NCBI RefSeq assembly: GCF_015775975.1
Contig: NZ_CP064056.1
Span: forward strand, 434,001-498,000
Direction: 5' to 3'
DNA length: 64,000 nt
Origin: Staphylococcus lloydii
GTDB taxonomy: Bacteria; Bacillota; Bacilli; Staphylococcales; Staphylococcaceae
The notes beneath the pieces were generated by a model that was given only the letters and a program-made list of their open reading frames with translations, was not told where the DNA came from and made no database searches. Below, one piece after another: positions 9,237 through 17,972 of the stretch; within the stretch, counting starts at the first letter, position 1; each line of letters opens with the position of its first letter. Both the position numbers and the translations under genes were made by a program.

Positions 9237-10463
9237 TTATTTTGTATAAGTTGTTAAAAGTTCTTTATAAAAATCGATGAATTGTAAATATTTTTCTTTG
9301 CTTACACATTCGTCTAATTGGTGAGGGTTTTCACCAGGTCCAAATACTAATAGTGGGAAAGATTCATCTTTGCTTTTTAGTAAATTAGATGCGTCTGTTA
9401 CAGCAACTGTAGGTGACGCGATGAAGTCTCTATTGAACAAACGATCACCAATTGATTTAGCAGTATCGATTAATGAGTTTTTACCTGTTGTTAATACAGG
9501 GTCTAAATCTAAATAAAGATCACTTTCTAAAGAACCGCCATTTTCATTGTGTTTAGATAAAGTTTCATTGAATAGTGATTTAACTTGATTGTTATCATAT
9601 TCAGGTATAGTACGAATATTAAAGTCGGCAGTAGCTGACTCAGGTACTGAATTGACTTGTACGCCACCGTTAATTAATGTATTGCTTATTACTAAACCAC
9701 TTAACACATCTTCAACATCGTCTTTAGTAACGTTGTTTGGTAATGTTTTATTAAAATTGGAAATTAAGTTAGAGAAATCAAATGCTTCCCCTTTAACGTC
9801 TCTAGAAATTTGTTGTGCAGCATCATCAATATCTTGAATAAATTTAAGTAATGGTGTGATTGCATTTTTACCTATAATTGGCATAGAACTATGCGCTGAT
9901 ACGCCATTAGATTTAATGCGATAATCCATTGAGCCTTTATGTGCATATACGAGCATATCTTGACAAGGTTCGGCAATGACAAGTGCTTCAACATCGTCCA
10001 TATAACCTTTTTCGTATAAGCTTTGTGAACCTAATTGTTCCATTTCTTCACCGGTAGTGGCTAAAAATCTAATTTTACCATTAGTTAATGCATTACTATT
10101 GTGAATATCGATAAGTGAAATTGCTAATGCAGCTAAGCCAGATTTCATATCTGCGGCGCCTCTACCATATAAAAAACCATTATCTTCAGTTAATTTAAAT
10201 GGTTCATATGACCATTGTGAACGGTCGCCTTCAGACACAACATCCATGTGACCTGAAATGCCAATGACGGGGCCTTGGTCACCAATTTCAGCGATTAAAT
10301 TTGCACGACGTTCATCGACTTGGTCGATTGTAGATTCAATGCCGTGTTTTTGGAAAAGATTTTGAAGATATTTACAAACCTCAAGTTCATTATCATTAAC
10401 TGTGTTAATTTCCACAATATCTGATAAAATCTGTACTTTTTCTTCGTTAGAAAATGTACTCAT
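9237..10463 (-). CDS. M20 family deacylase (ArgE/DapE-like)
   Basis: This 408-residue di-zinc hydrolase of the ArgE/DapE/CPG2 family has metal and catalytic residues in place: G-H-M-D (H72, D74), R-G-A-A-D-M-K (D105), T-G-E-E (E139, E140), I-A-E-P (E165) and G-E-N-P-H-Q-L-D-E near the C-terminus. The dimerisation domain is in the middle third. The long frame opens at 10559, but ATG at 10463 has AAAGGAG 9 bases upstream. Family members deacylate N-succinyl-diaminopimelate, N-acetylornithine or dipeptides. Its position beside the argCJB operon hints at acetylornithine, but argJ makes that redundant, so specificity is open. Confidence 0.75.
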   Translation of the reverse strand: MSTFSNEEKVQILSDIVEINTVNDNELEVCKYLQNLFQKHGIESTIDQVDERRANLIAEIGDQGPVIGISGHMDVVSEGDRSQWSYEPFKLTEDNGFLYGRGAADMKSGLAALAISLIDIHNSNALTNGKIRFLATTGEEMEQLGSQSLYEKGYMDDVEALVIAEPCQDMLVYAHKGSMDYRIKSNGVSAHSSMPIIGKNAITPLLKFIQDIDDAAQQISRDVKGEAFDFSNLISNFNKTLPNNVTKDDVEDVLSGLVISNTLINGGVQVNSVPESATADFNIRTIPEYDNNQVKSLFNETLSKHNENGGSLESDLYLDLDPVLTTGKNSLIDTAKSIGDRLFNRDFIASPTVAVTDASNLLKSKDESFPLLVFGPGENPHQLDECVSKEKYLQFIDFYKELLTTYTK

Positions 10464-10824
10464 GTTATACCACTCCTTTGACAAACTATACAAAGTATAC
10501 ACCTCTCTAATTAATTTGATAAGCAAAGCGTTTTGATAATGAATTAAATTTGTTTTCATATTTAATATTATTAGTTAACTTTTATTAGAGTGAATTGGCC
10601 ATTTTGAAATATAAAGAGAGTGCATAGGATGTGTTAAAACAATTGTCTGAAATATTGTTAATACAGGTTTTTAGACGTCCAGTAGTCTTAGCCGATGGCC
10701 AAAATACAAACGATATCAAGTTGTAAAACAATGTATTTAATTAGTAAAAGAAAGGGCTTGTCAAAAATATGTTAATGATGTATTAATGGATTTAAGGTGT
10801 TGAGTTGAGAAAGGAAAAATTAAT
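10464..10824. other. Divergent intergenic region with xylB promoter
   Basis: No credible gene. A candidate promoter for the rightward kinase is TTGTCA (10758-10763), 17 bases, TATTAA (10781-10786). The stretch 10660-10720 is less AT-rich than its surroundings but has no open frame of interest. Confidence 0.4.
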
Positions 10825-12333
10825 GTGGAAAGATTAGTATTAGGCATTGATGTTGGGACGAGCTCAATCAAGTCCTTAGCAGTTAATGACAGAGGTAAGA
10901 TAATTGCTTCTGCGAGTTCGCCGTTAACAATTCAACATGCTTATCCTGGTTATAGTGAACAAAATCCCGATGAATGGGTTTCAGTAACGATTGAAACGAT
11001 GAACAACGTTATAAATAATTTGAAACAAAATCACTCTGATTTTGAAATAAACGGCATATCATTTTCTGGTCAAATGCATGGTTTAATTGTATTGGACAAT
11101 GAATACAAAGTGATTAGACCAGCAATATTGTGGAACGATACACGTTCTACCGCCCAATGCGAAATGATTAAATCCCGACTAGGTGAAATTGTGTTGGGTA
11201 ATCCAGTGTTAGAAGGGTTTACGTTGACTAAATTGATGTGGCTAAAGCAACACGAACCAGCCCATTGGTCTAAGACGAAAGTATTTTTATTGCCTAAAGA
11301 CTACGTGCGTTTCAAATTAACAGGTGCGATCAATATGGAATTGTCCGATGCGTCGAGTACGTTGTTATTAGATCCATCGACAAATGAATGGTCAGAAGAT
11401 GTAGGTAGACAATTTGGTATTACGAATATTTATCCACCACTGGTTACTTCGGATACGCAAGTAGGATTTTTGAAACAGTCGATTGCTGAAAAGCTAGGCA
11501 TTTCAAATAAAGTTGCAGTATTTGCAGGTGGTGGTGATAATGCTTGTGGCGCAATTGGGGCAGGCGTCATTGAACCTAATCAATCGCTATGTAGCATTGG
11601 AACATCAGGTGTAATATTGTCCTGTGAATCAAAGCAAGATGCCGAATATGGTAATAATATTCATATGTTTAAGCATGCTGTGAATAATTTATCTTATGCT
11701 ATGGGTGTGACGCTCTCGGCTGGCTATAGTTTGAATTGGTTTAAAAATCAGTGTGCACAAAACGACTCATTTGATGAACTTATGTCATATGCCGAACAAT
11801 CTAAAATTGGTGCACAAGGACTGATTTTTGCACCTTATCTAGCGGGTGAACGTACGCCACATGGAGATGCTAATATTCGAGGTAGTTTTATTGGATTAAG
11901 TGGCATGCATTCACTTGGTGATATGGCTCGTGCAGTTGTAGAAGGAGTTACTTACTCATTATACGAGTCCATAGCATATTTGCGCACGCAAGGTAAGCAG
12001 ATAAATGAAGTTGTAGCTATTGGCGGCGGTGCGAAAAGTGAATTTTGGTTACAATTGCAAGCGGATATATTTAATGCAAAAGTATATAAATTAAAACATG
12101 AAGAAGGACCATCTATGGGTGCAGCAATGATAGCTGCTACGGGTTTGAAATGGTACGAAGACATCGGCGCATGTGTGGAACAATTTATCCATAAAGAACA
12201 AGTCTTTGAGCCAAATAAAGAGCGGCATGTAGCTTACCAAAGCTACTTTGAAGTATATAAAGCAGTTTATAATCAAACGCAGCCTCTTACTAAAAAGTTA
12301 GTTGAGTTAACTAAACAAAGCACGCATAATTAA
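10825..12333 (+). CDS. xylB: Xylulokinase (FGGY family)
   Basis: This 502-residue sugar kinase should convert D-xylulose to D-xylulose 5-phosphate. Motifs: ATP-binding D-V-G-T-S-S (9-14), S-G-Q-M-H-G (81-86) typical of xylulokinases, W-N-D-T-R (103-107), and catalytic aspartate D238 in G-G-G-D-N-A. The C-terminal nucleotide fold carries A-I-G-G-G-A-K-S-E-F-W. Start is GTG at 10825, with AAAGGA 9 bases upstream. No xylA, xylR or pentose transporter is adjacent. The nearest related functions are the polyol-type permease at 16456 and the dehydrogenase at 20073, so the incoming substrate may be a pentitol. A neighbouring FGGY sugar specificity is the alternative. Confidence 0.85.
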   Translation: MERLVLGIDVGTSSIKSLAVNDRGKIIASASSPLTIQHAYPGYSEQNPDEWVSVTIETMNNVINNLKQNHSDFEINGISFSGQMHGLIVLDNEYKVIRPAILWNDTRSTAQCEMIKSRLGEIVLGNPVLEGFTLTKLMWLKQHEPAHWSKTKVFLLPKDYVRFKLTGAINMELSDASSTLLLDPSTNEWSEDVGRQFGITNIYPPLVTSDTQVGFLKQSIAEKLGISNKVAVFAGGGDNACGAIGAGVIEPNQSLCSIGTSGVILSCESKQDAEYGNNIHMFKHAVNNLSYAMGVTLSAGYSLNWFKNQCAQNDSFDELMSYAEQSKIGAQGLIFAPYLAGERTPHGDANIRGSFIGLSGMHSLGDMARAVVEGVTYSLYESIAYLRTQGKQINEVVAIGGGAKSEFWLQLQADIFNAKVYKLKHEEGPSMGAAMIAATGLKWYEDIGACVEQFIHKEQVFEPNKERHVAYQSYFEVYKAVYNQTQPLTKKLVELTKQSTHN

Positions 12334-12429
12334 TTTACAAAGTAGTTTGCAATTTCTAAAAACTTGAGTTACATTAACATTATTGATTCATTGATTTTCA
12401 CAAACCAAACATTAACAATTTTATATAGA

Positions 12430-12522
12430 CCACTGGAAGTGCCTTTACAAAAGGCTGAGATCGAAATCGTCATTTCGAAATTCCCGGAACCTGATCCAGT
12501 TCATACTGGCGTAGGAAAGTGG
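12430..12522 (+). ncRNA. TPP riboswitch (THI element)
   Basis: The conserved thiamin pyrophosphate aptamer is clear: closing P1 helix CCACT (12430-12434) with AGTGG (12518-12522), the core CTGAGA at 12455-12460, and ACCTGATCC at 12489-12497 followed by the GGCGTAGG-A-A end. A variable stem-loop with GAAATCGTCATTTC lies in between. It precedes an intrinsic terminator and the thiazole operon, the usual arrangement for TPP-induced termination. Confidence 0.95.
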
Positions 12523-12553
12523 CGTTACTTAGACGATTTTTATATTTGAGTAT

Positions 12554-12590
12554 AAACGTTATTTTTCTATCCAGAAAAATAACGTTTTTT
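12554..12590 (+). terminator. Riboswitch expression-platform terminator
   Basis: Perfect 15-bp stem (12554-12568 with 12573-12587), 4-base loop ATCC, and a run of T. It lies between the TPP aptamer and tenI, so ligand binding should favour termination. Confidence 0.9.
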
Positions 12591-12613
12591 TATTTATATA
12601 GAGGTGAAACCCG

Positions 12614-13198
12614 TTGTTTGTAGCTATCACACCATACAAAATATTGAATCAACTAGATATTGAACATTACAAAGCTATTTTAGAATATTATGATCACTTA
12701 ATTATACGCACCCCAATGACAACGCCTCAGCTTATTGATTGGATAACAAGAGCCATTAAACACGGTATTAGTAAAGACAAATTAACTGTGCATAGCAATG
12801 TAGACGTATTTATTGCTTGTGCTATGACTTCTATTCATTTCAGTGAATATCATAGCGCCCTAAAAAATTTTAAAACTCAACATCCTCAAGCGATAGTAAG
12901 TATGTCTACTCACAGTGAAGAAAGTGTTATTTATGCACAACAACAGCATTGTGATTATGTATTGTTTGGTCATGTTTTCCGTACGTCATCCAAACCGAAT
13001 CAAGAACCAAGGTCGCAACGCGAAATTAGGCAAGTGCTGAGCAAAGAAATTAAAGTTATTGCACTAGGTGGGGTGAATAGACGTACTTTATCACAATTGC
13101 CGGCAGGTTTTGCTGGGGTTGCTGGCATTTCATTATTTTATGACAGTGATAACCAAACTTTACGAAAATTTACAGAGGAGTGGTCAAATTATGTTTGA
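12614..13198 (+). CDS. tenI: TenI family thiazole tautomerase
   Basis: A 194-residue protein of the thiamin phosphate synthase/TenI TIM-barrel fold. Recognisable parts are V-H-S-N-V-D-V near 58-64, a strand ending H-C-D-Y-V-L-F-G-H-V-F-R-T-S (114-127) and the phosphate-cradle strand V-I-A-L-G-G-V (147-153). In Bacillus, TenI aromatises the thiazole tautomer made by ThiG. The location, first in tenI-thiO-thiS-thiG-thiF, supports that role rather than ThiE coupling. Start is TTG at 12614, preceded by GAGGTG. It overlaps the thiO start by 8 bases. Confidence 0.8.
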   Translation: MFVAITPYKILNQLDIEHYKAILEYYDHLIIRTPMTTPQLIDWITRAIKHGISKDKLTVHSNVDVFIACAMTSIHFSEYHSALKNFKTQHPQAIVSMSTHSEESVIYAQQQHCDYVLFGHVFRTSSKPNQEPRSQREIRQVLSKEIKVIALGGVNRRTLSQLPAGFAGVAGISLFYDSDNQTLRKFTEEWSNYV

Positions 13199-14309
13199 TG
13201 TACTCATTATCGGTTCTGGCGTCATGGGCATGTCTGTCGCACGTAATTTAAAGCATAATCAGTTGAATATCGGCATCATTGATAGAGATATAGACGGTAT
13301 GCATGCTTCTTATAAGGCGGGAGGGATGTTAGGCGCACAAAATGAGTTTTCTAACGATAGTCCGACTTATCGTTTGGCTTTGAAATCTCAGCAGTATTTT
13401 AAACACTTGAATGAACAACTTCTATCGGAAGTTGGAAGTGATATTGAATATAAAGAAACAGGATTAATCAAATTAGCATATGAACCTAAAGACAATGACA
13501 AAGTGATAGCACAATATAATTTTCTAGCAAATGTTAATCCTAATGTAAGACTATTAGAACAACAAGAAGCGCATCGCTTAACGAGTAATAATCTAAATAT
13601 TGAAGACATCATGGCATTATATATTCCAAATGATCATCAAATAAACGCAAATAAATATACGAAAGCATTGTATAAATCGTTAGAACAGAACAACGTTGAA
13701 CGTATACGACATACAGAAGTGACAGCCATTACAAAAGATAAAGGAATGTATAAAGTCATTACAAATAAGGGTGATTATTACGCTCCGAAAGTTGTCGTTG
13801 CAGGTGGAGCGTGGAGTCATAAATTATTGCAAGCACAATTAAAAGAACGCCAATTAACTGGCGTTAAGGGTGAAGTCATATTGATGGAACAAGAAGATTT
13901 AGATTTGCAGTCAACAATATTTATGACGAATGGTTGCTATTTAGTACCGAAAAATAAAAATAGAGTGCTTATTGGCGCTACAAGTCATTTTGATGACTAT
14001 TCAGTGGGTGTATCGCAAAGTGGTGTAGATTGGTTAATGGAAAGTGCTACGCGACATATACCTCAACTGAAGTATGCACGTAAACTGAAGCAGTGGTCAG
14101 GCGTTCGTCCGCATATTGGCAATGAAATTCCGATTATGGACGAAATTGAAAAAGGATTATTTGTCATTACTGGCCATTATCGAAACGGTATTCTATTATC
14201 ACCAATTGTAGGTGAACTGATGAGTAAATGGATTGTTACAGATACGAAACCACAAATACTAAATGATTTTACTGTAGAAGGATGTGTGTTAAATGGAAGT
14301 CATGATTAA
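13191..14309 (+). CDS. thiO: Glycine oxidase
   Basis: This 373-residue FAD-dependent amine oxidase opens with the dinucleotide motif I-I-G-S-G-V-M-G (6-13). It oxidises glycine to iminoglycine, the nitrogen and carbon donor for thiazole formation in aerobes. A further flavin-contacting segment H-Y-R-N-G-I-L-L-S-P lies near residues 329-338. ATG at 13191 overlaps the tenI stop and follows AGAGGAG. The longer open frame from 13110 lies inside tenI and is not needed. Overlaps thiS by 17 bases. Confidence 0.9.
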   Translation: MFDVLIIGSGVMGMSVARNLKHNQLNIGIIDRDIDGMHASYKAGGMLGAQNEFSNDSPTYRLALKSQQYFKHLNEQLLSEVGSDIEYKETGLIKLAYEPKDNDKVIAQYNFLANVNPNVRLLEQQEAHRLTSNNLNIEDIMALYIPNDHQINANKYTKALYKSLEQNNVERIRHTEVTAITKDKGMYKVITNKGDYYAPKVVVAGGAWSHKLLQAQLKERQLTGVKGEVILMEQEDLDLQSTIFMTNGCYLVPKNKNRVLIGATSHFDDYSVGVSQSGVDWLMESATRHIPQLKYARKLKQWSGVRPHIGNEIPIMDEIEKGLFVITGHYRNGILLSPIVGELMSKWIVTDTKPQILNDFTVEGCVLNGSHD

Positions 14310-14493
14310 CGGCGACACATTTAAATTTGGCGAACAATTAACGTTATTAGAAGTATTGCAGCAACTAGAAATAGATGAACAGCGCGTCATTGTTGAACAT
14401 AATAGTAAGTTAATCAAGCAAGACACATTTGCATCGCAAGTTGTTTCGGCAAATGACAAATTAGAGCTATTAGAATTCGTTGGAGGCGGTTAA
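14293..14493 (+). CDS. thiS: Thiazole biosynthesis sulfur carrier protein ThiS
   Basis: A 66-residue ubiquitin-fold sulfur carrier. It ends in E-F-V-G-G-G, so the C-terminal Gly-Gly that ThiF adenylates and that becomes a thiocarboxylate is present. A typical L-L-E-V-L-Q-Q-L helix lies near 18-25. The start ATG at 14293 lies inside the end of thiO, indicating translational coupling. thiG begins 1 base after the stop. Confidence 0.9.
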   Translation: MEVMINGDTFKFGEQLTLLEVLQQLEIDEQRVIVEHNSKLIKQDTFASQVVSANDKLELLEFVGGG

Positions 14494-14494
14494 T

Positions 14495-15262
14495 ATGTTT
14501 AAAATTGGACAATTCGAAATAAATTCTAGATTATTACTAGGTACTGGGAAATTTGAAAATGAAACAATACAAACAAAGGCAATTAATGCTGCAGAAACTT
14601 CGGTATTAACTTTTGCGGTCAGAAGAATGAATTTATACGACAAAAATTTACCTAATCCGTTAGCAAATATAAATTTACAAGATTATATTACTTTCCCTAA
14701 TACAGCTGGTGCCAAAACGGCAGAAGAAGCAATTAGAATTGCGGAAATAGCTAATCATGCCGGCGTTTGTGACATGATTAAAGTAGAAGTAATCGGTGAT
14801 GATGAAACGTTATTACCTGACCCGTTAGCTACGTATGAAGCATGTAAAGTGTTATTAGAAAAAGGTTACACAGTATGTCCATACGTTTCTAACGATGTCG
14901 TATTGGCGAAGCGTCTTGTAGAATTAGGCGTACATGCCGTTATGCCACTTGCATCACCGATTGGTACGGGTAGAGGTATCAATAACCCATTAAATCTACG
15001 CTATATTATCGAGAAAGTAGACGTCCCAGTGATTGTTGATGCGGGCATTGGTTCTCCTAAAGACGCATGTCATGCGATGGAACTGGGTGCGGATGGCATC
15101 TTATTAAATACAGCTATTTCAAGTGCGCAAGACCCTGTTAAAATGGCCGAAGCTATGAAGTTAGGCATCCAAGCTGGTAGATTAAGTTATGAAGCGGGGA
15201 GAATACCAGTTAAATATACTGCACAAGCTTCAAGCCCTGTAGAAGGCATTGGCTTCTTATGA
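14495..15262 (+). CDS. thiG: Thiazole synthase
   Basis: A 255-residue TIM-barrel enzyme condensing deoxyxylulose 5-phosphate, iminoglycine and ThiS thiocarboxylate to thiazole phosphate. The Schiff-base lysine lies in C-D-M-I-K-V-E (K96). Further family motifs are L-G-T-G-K-F (15-20), C-P-Y-V-S-N-D (near 130) and V-D-A-G-I-G (near 183). ATG at 14495 follows GGAGGCGG; the longer frame from 14480 would overlap thiS. The last bases overlap the thiF ATG. Confidence 0.95.
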   Translation: MFKIGQFEINSRLLLGTGKFENETIQTKAINAAETSVLTFAVRRMNLYDKNLPNPLANINLQDYITFPNTAGAKTAEEAIRIAEIANHAGVCDMIKVEVIGDDETLLPDPLATYEACKVLLEKGYTVCPYVSNDVVLAKRLVELGVHAVMPLASPIGTGRGINNPLNLRYIIEKVDVPVIVDAGIGSPKDACHAMELGADGILLNTAISSAQDPVKMAEAMKLGIQAGRLSYEAGRIPVKYTAQASSPVEGIGFL

Positions 15263-16260
15263 CAAATCGTTATAATCGTCAAACGCGTTATCAACGTTTT
15301 GGCGAACAAGGTCAACACTGCTTGCAGACCATGCATGTCATGATATTAGGAGCTGGTGCGCTTGGAAGTAACATCGCAGAGATGTTAACGAGAATGGGTG
15401 TACATGAAATATCTATTATTGATATGGATATTGTAGAATTAAGTAATTTACACAGACAAGCATTGTATGATGAAGACGATGCCAAACAAATGTTACCAAA
15501 AGTTGAAGCATTAAAAAGTAAATTAAACAAAATTAATGCGTCAACAAAAATTAATACTTTATATGAAGAACTGACTGCCACAAATATTGAAAAAATATTA
15601 AGTGACCACCATCCAGATATTGTGATGGATGGCATGGATCACTTTGAAATTAGATACCTTATCAATGAAGCTTGTCATAAATTACAAATCCCTTGGATTT
15701 ATGGTGCAGCGGTAGGTAGCAAAGGTACTGTGTATGCTATCGATTATAAAGGGCCGTGCTTAAAATGTTTATTACAAGCAATACCCAGTACGGGTGAAAG
15801 TTGCGCCATCAACGGCGTCTTACCACCGGTAATCAATCAAGTCGTTAGTATACAAGTGTCAGAATTAATGCGTTATGTCGCTGGTGAAGGATTTTCAAGA
15901 AAGTTAATTACTATTGATACGTTTGATTTAAAACACCAAGCAATAAATATTGATAGCTTAAAAAACGACCAATGTCATGTATGTAAAGAAGGCGATTATG
16001 AAGTATTAAATAAGAGTCAGACTAGTCAAATCGAAGCAATGTGTGGAAATGCATATTTATTTAGATTCAATACACAGGCATTTAATTATGCAACGTATTT
16101 CCCAGGCCATATTATTAAGGAAAATGCATTTGCTAAGTTAATTCAATATAAAGATGTGGATTGTACACTCTTTCGAGATGGTCGCATGAATGTGCATGGC
16201 ATTGAAGATGATTCAACAGCGCAGCAATTATATGAAGAATTTAATAAGCAATTAAAATAA
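15259..16260 (+). CDS. thiF: ThiS adenylyltransferase ThiF (MoeB/E1-like)
   Basis: A 333-residue E1-like enzyme that adenylates the ThiS C-terminus. The ATP-binding G-A-G-A-L-G-S-N (31-38) and the following acidic strand I-I-D-M-D are present, as are the adenylation-site R-Q near 66-67. The structural zinc is coordinated by C-L-K-C (near 170-173) and C-H-V-C (near 246-249). An extra C-terminal segment of about 80 residues follows the zinc site. ATG overlaps the thiG stop by 4 bases. Final gene of the thiazole operon, ahead of a strong terminator. Confidence 0.9.
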   Translation: MTNRYNRQTRYQRFGEQGQHCLQTMHVMILGAGALGSNIAEMLTRMGVHEISIIDMDIVELSNLHRQALYDEDDAKQMLPKVEALKSKLNKINASTKINTLYEELTATNIEKILSDHHPDIVMDGMDHFEIRYLINEACHKLQIPWIYGAAVGSKGTVYAIDYKGPCLKCLLQAIPSTGESCAINGVLPPVINQVVSIQVSELMRYVAGEGFSRKLITIDTFDLKHQAINIDSLKNDQCHVCKEGDYEVLNKSQTSQIEAMCGNAYLFRFNTQAFNYATYFPGHIIKENAFAKLIQYKDVDCTLFRDGRMNVHGIEDDSTAQQLYEEFNKQLK

Positions 16261-16278
16261 TTGAAAAATGATAATTAT

Positions 16279-16323
16279 AAAAAGAGTGATAAGCAGCTGA
16301 ATAAGCTTATCACTCTTTTTTTA
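16279..16323 (+). terminator. Terminator of thiazole operon
   Basis: Stem AAAAGAGTGATAAG (16279-16292) with CTTATCACTCTTTT, followed by a long T run. Confidence 0.9.
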
Positions 16324-16421
16324 TTGTGAAAGATAATTAACTATTAAAACGAAAATAAATGAAAATAAACAAAAACAAATTTGCATTATAAGAAAAAATG
16401 AAATAGAATATAGGAAATAAA

Positions 16422-16435
16422 TGAAAGCGTTTTCT
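16422..16435 (+). promoter_or_regulatory. CRE site (CcpA) upstream of polyol-type permease
   Basis: TGAAAGCGTTTTCT matches 13 of 14 positions of TGWNANCGNTNWCA, 20 bases before the GTG start. Glucose repression by CcpA is inferred. Confidence 0.7.
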
Positions 16436-16455
16436 AAAACGTAAAAGGTAAAGGG

Positions 16456-17727
16456 GTGTCGTTACTTATGCATAATAAATTAGAAAAAATGGGTATGCCG
16501 CCGACGTTGCTTTGGGGATATATTGGCGTGCTTATCTTTATGATGGGTGATGGATTAGAACTTGGTTGGATAAGTCCATATTTACAACAACATGGTTTAT
16601 CGGTACAACAAACAGCAGCATTAACGACGTGTTATGGTGTTACGATAGCAATAGGGTCATGGCTTTCAGGGGTCTTAGTCGAAGTTATTGGACCTAGAAA
16701 AGTTATGTTAATAGGGACAACCTTATATATTATAGGACATGCAGTCTTTGCTGGTATTGCAGTACCTTCAGAGCAATTTGGCTTAATGATTCCTACATAT
16801 GCAATTAGAGGTTTTGGTTATCCATTATTTGCATATTCATTCTTAGTTTGGGTCGCTTATCGTTCTCCACAAAAACGTTTAGGCGCAGCAGTGGGTTGGT
16901 TCTGGTTCGTCTTTACAGGTGGATTAAGTGTATTAGGCTCATTTTATTCTTCATTTGCAATTAAGCAAATTGGTTATTTCGGTACATTATGGACTGCTAT
17001 TATTTGGGTGCTTATTGGAACAGTACTTGCCGTATTTGTTAATAGAGATAAATTTTCATTAGAAGAACGAGAAGGCGGCGCTAAAGAGCATATGAGAGAA
17101 ATCTTCGCAGGTATTTCTATTTTATATAGAGAACCTCGAGTTGCCATTGCGTGTATCGTACGTATTATTAATCAAGCAGCACAATATGCGTTTCCTTTAT
17201 TCTTACCGCTTTATTTATCTAAAAGAGGGATTGAAACAACGACTTGGTTAAATATTTGGGGCACTATCTTTATCGCAAACATTATTTTTAATTTAATTTT
17301 TGGTGCATTAAGTGACAAGATTGGTTGGAAAAATACAATTAGCTATATCGGTGGCGTAGGCTGTGCCGTATTTACATTAGGTTTATACTTCTTACCGGAT
17401 TTATTTACAGGCAATGTCTTTGTTGTAGGACTTGTTGGCTTCTTATGGGGTATGTGTTTAGCAGGCTTCGTGCCAATTTCTGCATTAGTACCATCACTTG
17501 TAGGTGAAGGAGACAAAGGACCAGCTATGGCAATATTAAACTTAGGTGCAGGTCTATGTGTATTCGCAGGACCAGGACTTGTTTACTTATTCTATAGTAC
17601 AATAGGTGTAAAAGGTATGATGTTCCTGATTTTCGGACTTTATGCAGCGAGTGCAATTATGACACGCTTCTTAAAAACACCAGAAGAACGAGCTAGAAAT
17701 AGTAAAAGAAAACAAGCAACGTCTTAA
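16456..17727 (+). CDS. MFS permease, polyol (RbtT-like) type
   Basis: A 12-segment major facilitator of about 420 residues. The segment R-G-F-G-Y-P-L-F-A-Y-S-F-L-V-W (residues 114-128) followed by R-L-G-A-A-V-G-W-F-W-F-V-F-T-G-G resembles pentitol permeases of the RbtT/DalT kind. A substrate such as ribitol, arabitol or xylitol is inferred from this and from the CRE just upstream. Two starts are possible: GTG at 16456 (AAAAGG upstream) or ATG at 16468 (AAGGGG upstream). Monocistronic, and not adjacent to a polyol dehydrogenase, but a xylulokinase lies 4 kb upstream. Confidence 0.7.
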   Translation: MSLLMHNKLEKMGMPPTLLWGYIGVLIFMMGDGLELGWISPYLQQHGLSVQQTAALTTCYGVTIAIGSWLSGVLVEVIGPRKVMLIGTTLYIIGHAVFAGIAVPSEQFGLMIPTYAIRGFGYPLFAYSFLVWVAYRSPQKRLGAAVGWFWFVFTGGLSVLGSFYSSFAIKQIGYFGTLWTAIIWVLIGTVLAVFVNRDKFSLEEREGGAKEHMREIFAGISILYREPRVAIACIVRIINQAAQYAFPLFLPLYLSKRGIETTTWLNIWGTIFIANIIFNLIFGALSDKIGWKNTISYIGGVGCAVFTLGLYFLPDLFTGNVFVVGLVGFLWGMCLAGFVPISALVPSLVGEGDKGPAMAILNLGAGLCVFAGPGLVYLFYSTIGVKGMMFLIFGLYAASAIMTRFLKTPEERARNSKRKQATS

Positions 17728-17740
17728 AATAGCTTTGATA

Positions 17741-17769
17741 AAAGATGGGTGAAAGCACTCATCTTTTTT
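17741..17769 (+). terminator. Terminator of MFS permease
   Basis: 11-bp stem (17741-17751 with 17756-17766, one G-T pair) followed by T run. Confidence 0.85.
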
Positions 17770-17878
17770 TATGTCTTAATGTATACAAAATTGTGTATTA
17801 TAACACTTCGTTTTTAATTAGTTGCTAACAAGAATATTGGTATTAGTTGGTTTTGTTTAGGGTTTAATAATAATTTCC

Positions 17879-17952
17879 TGAATATAAATATTCAATAATA
17901 TACAATAAATAGTATAAATATACTTGATTTTTACTGTTTATGTCGTTATGAT
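17879..17952 (+). promoter_or_regulatory. argF promoter with ARG-box-like palindromes
   Basis: TTGATT (17924-17929), 17-base spacer, TATGAT (17947-17952). Overlapping the -35 edge is AGTATAAATATACT (17911-17924), a symmetric element matching the ARG consensus except at its outer bases. Further upstream is TGAATATAAATATTCA (17879-17894), symmetric but with a spacer two bases longer than the usual ARG box. ArgR control is inferred. Confidence 0.5.
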
Positions 17953-17972
17953 AGTAAGTAATCTTACAAATA

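Noticed and set aside
10464..10824. CRE-like GCAAAGCGTTTTGA near 10525
   Set aside because: Only 11 of 14 positions fit, with key outer bases missing.
12364..12549. 61-codon ORF ahead of tenI
   Set aside because: It lies across the TPP aptamer; the RNA structure explains the sequence.
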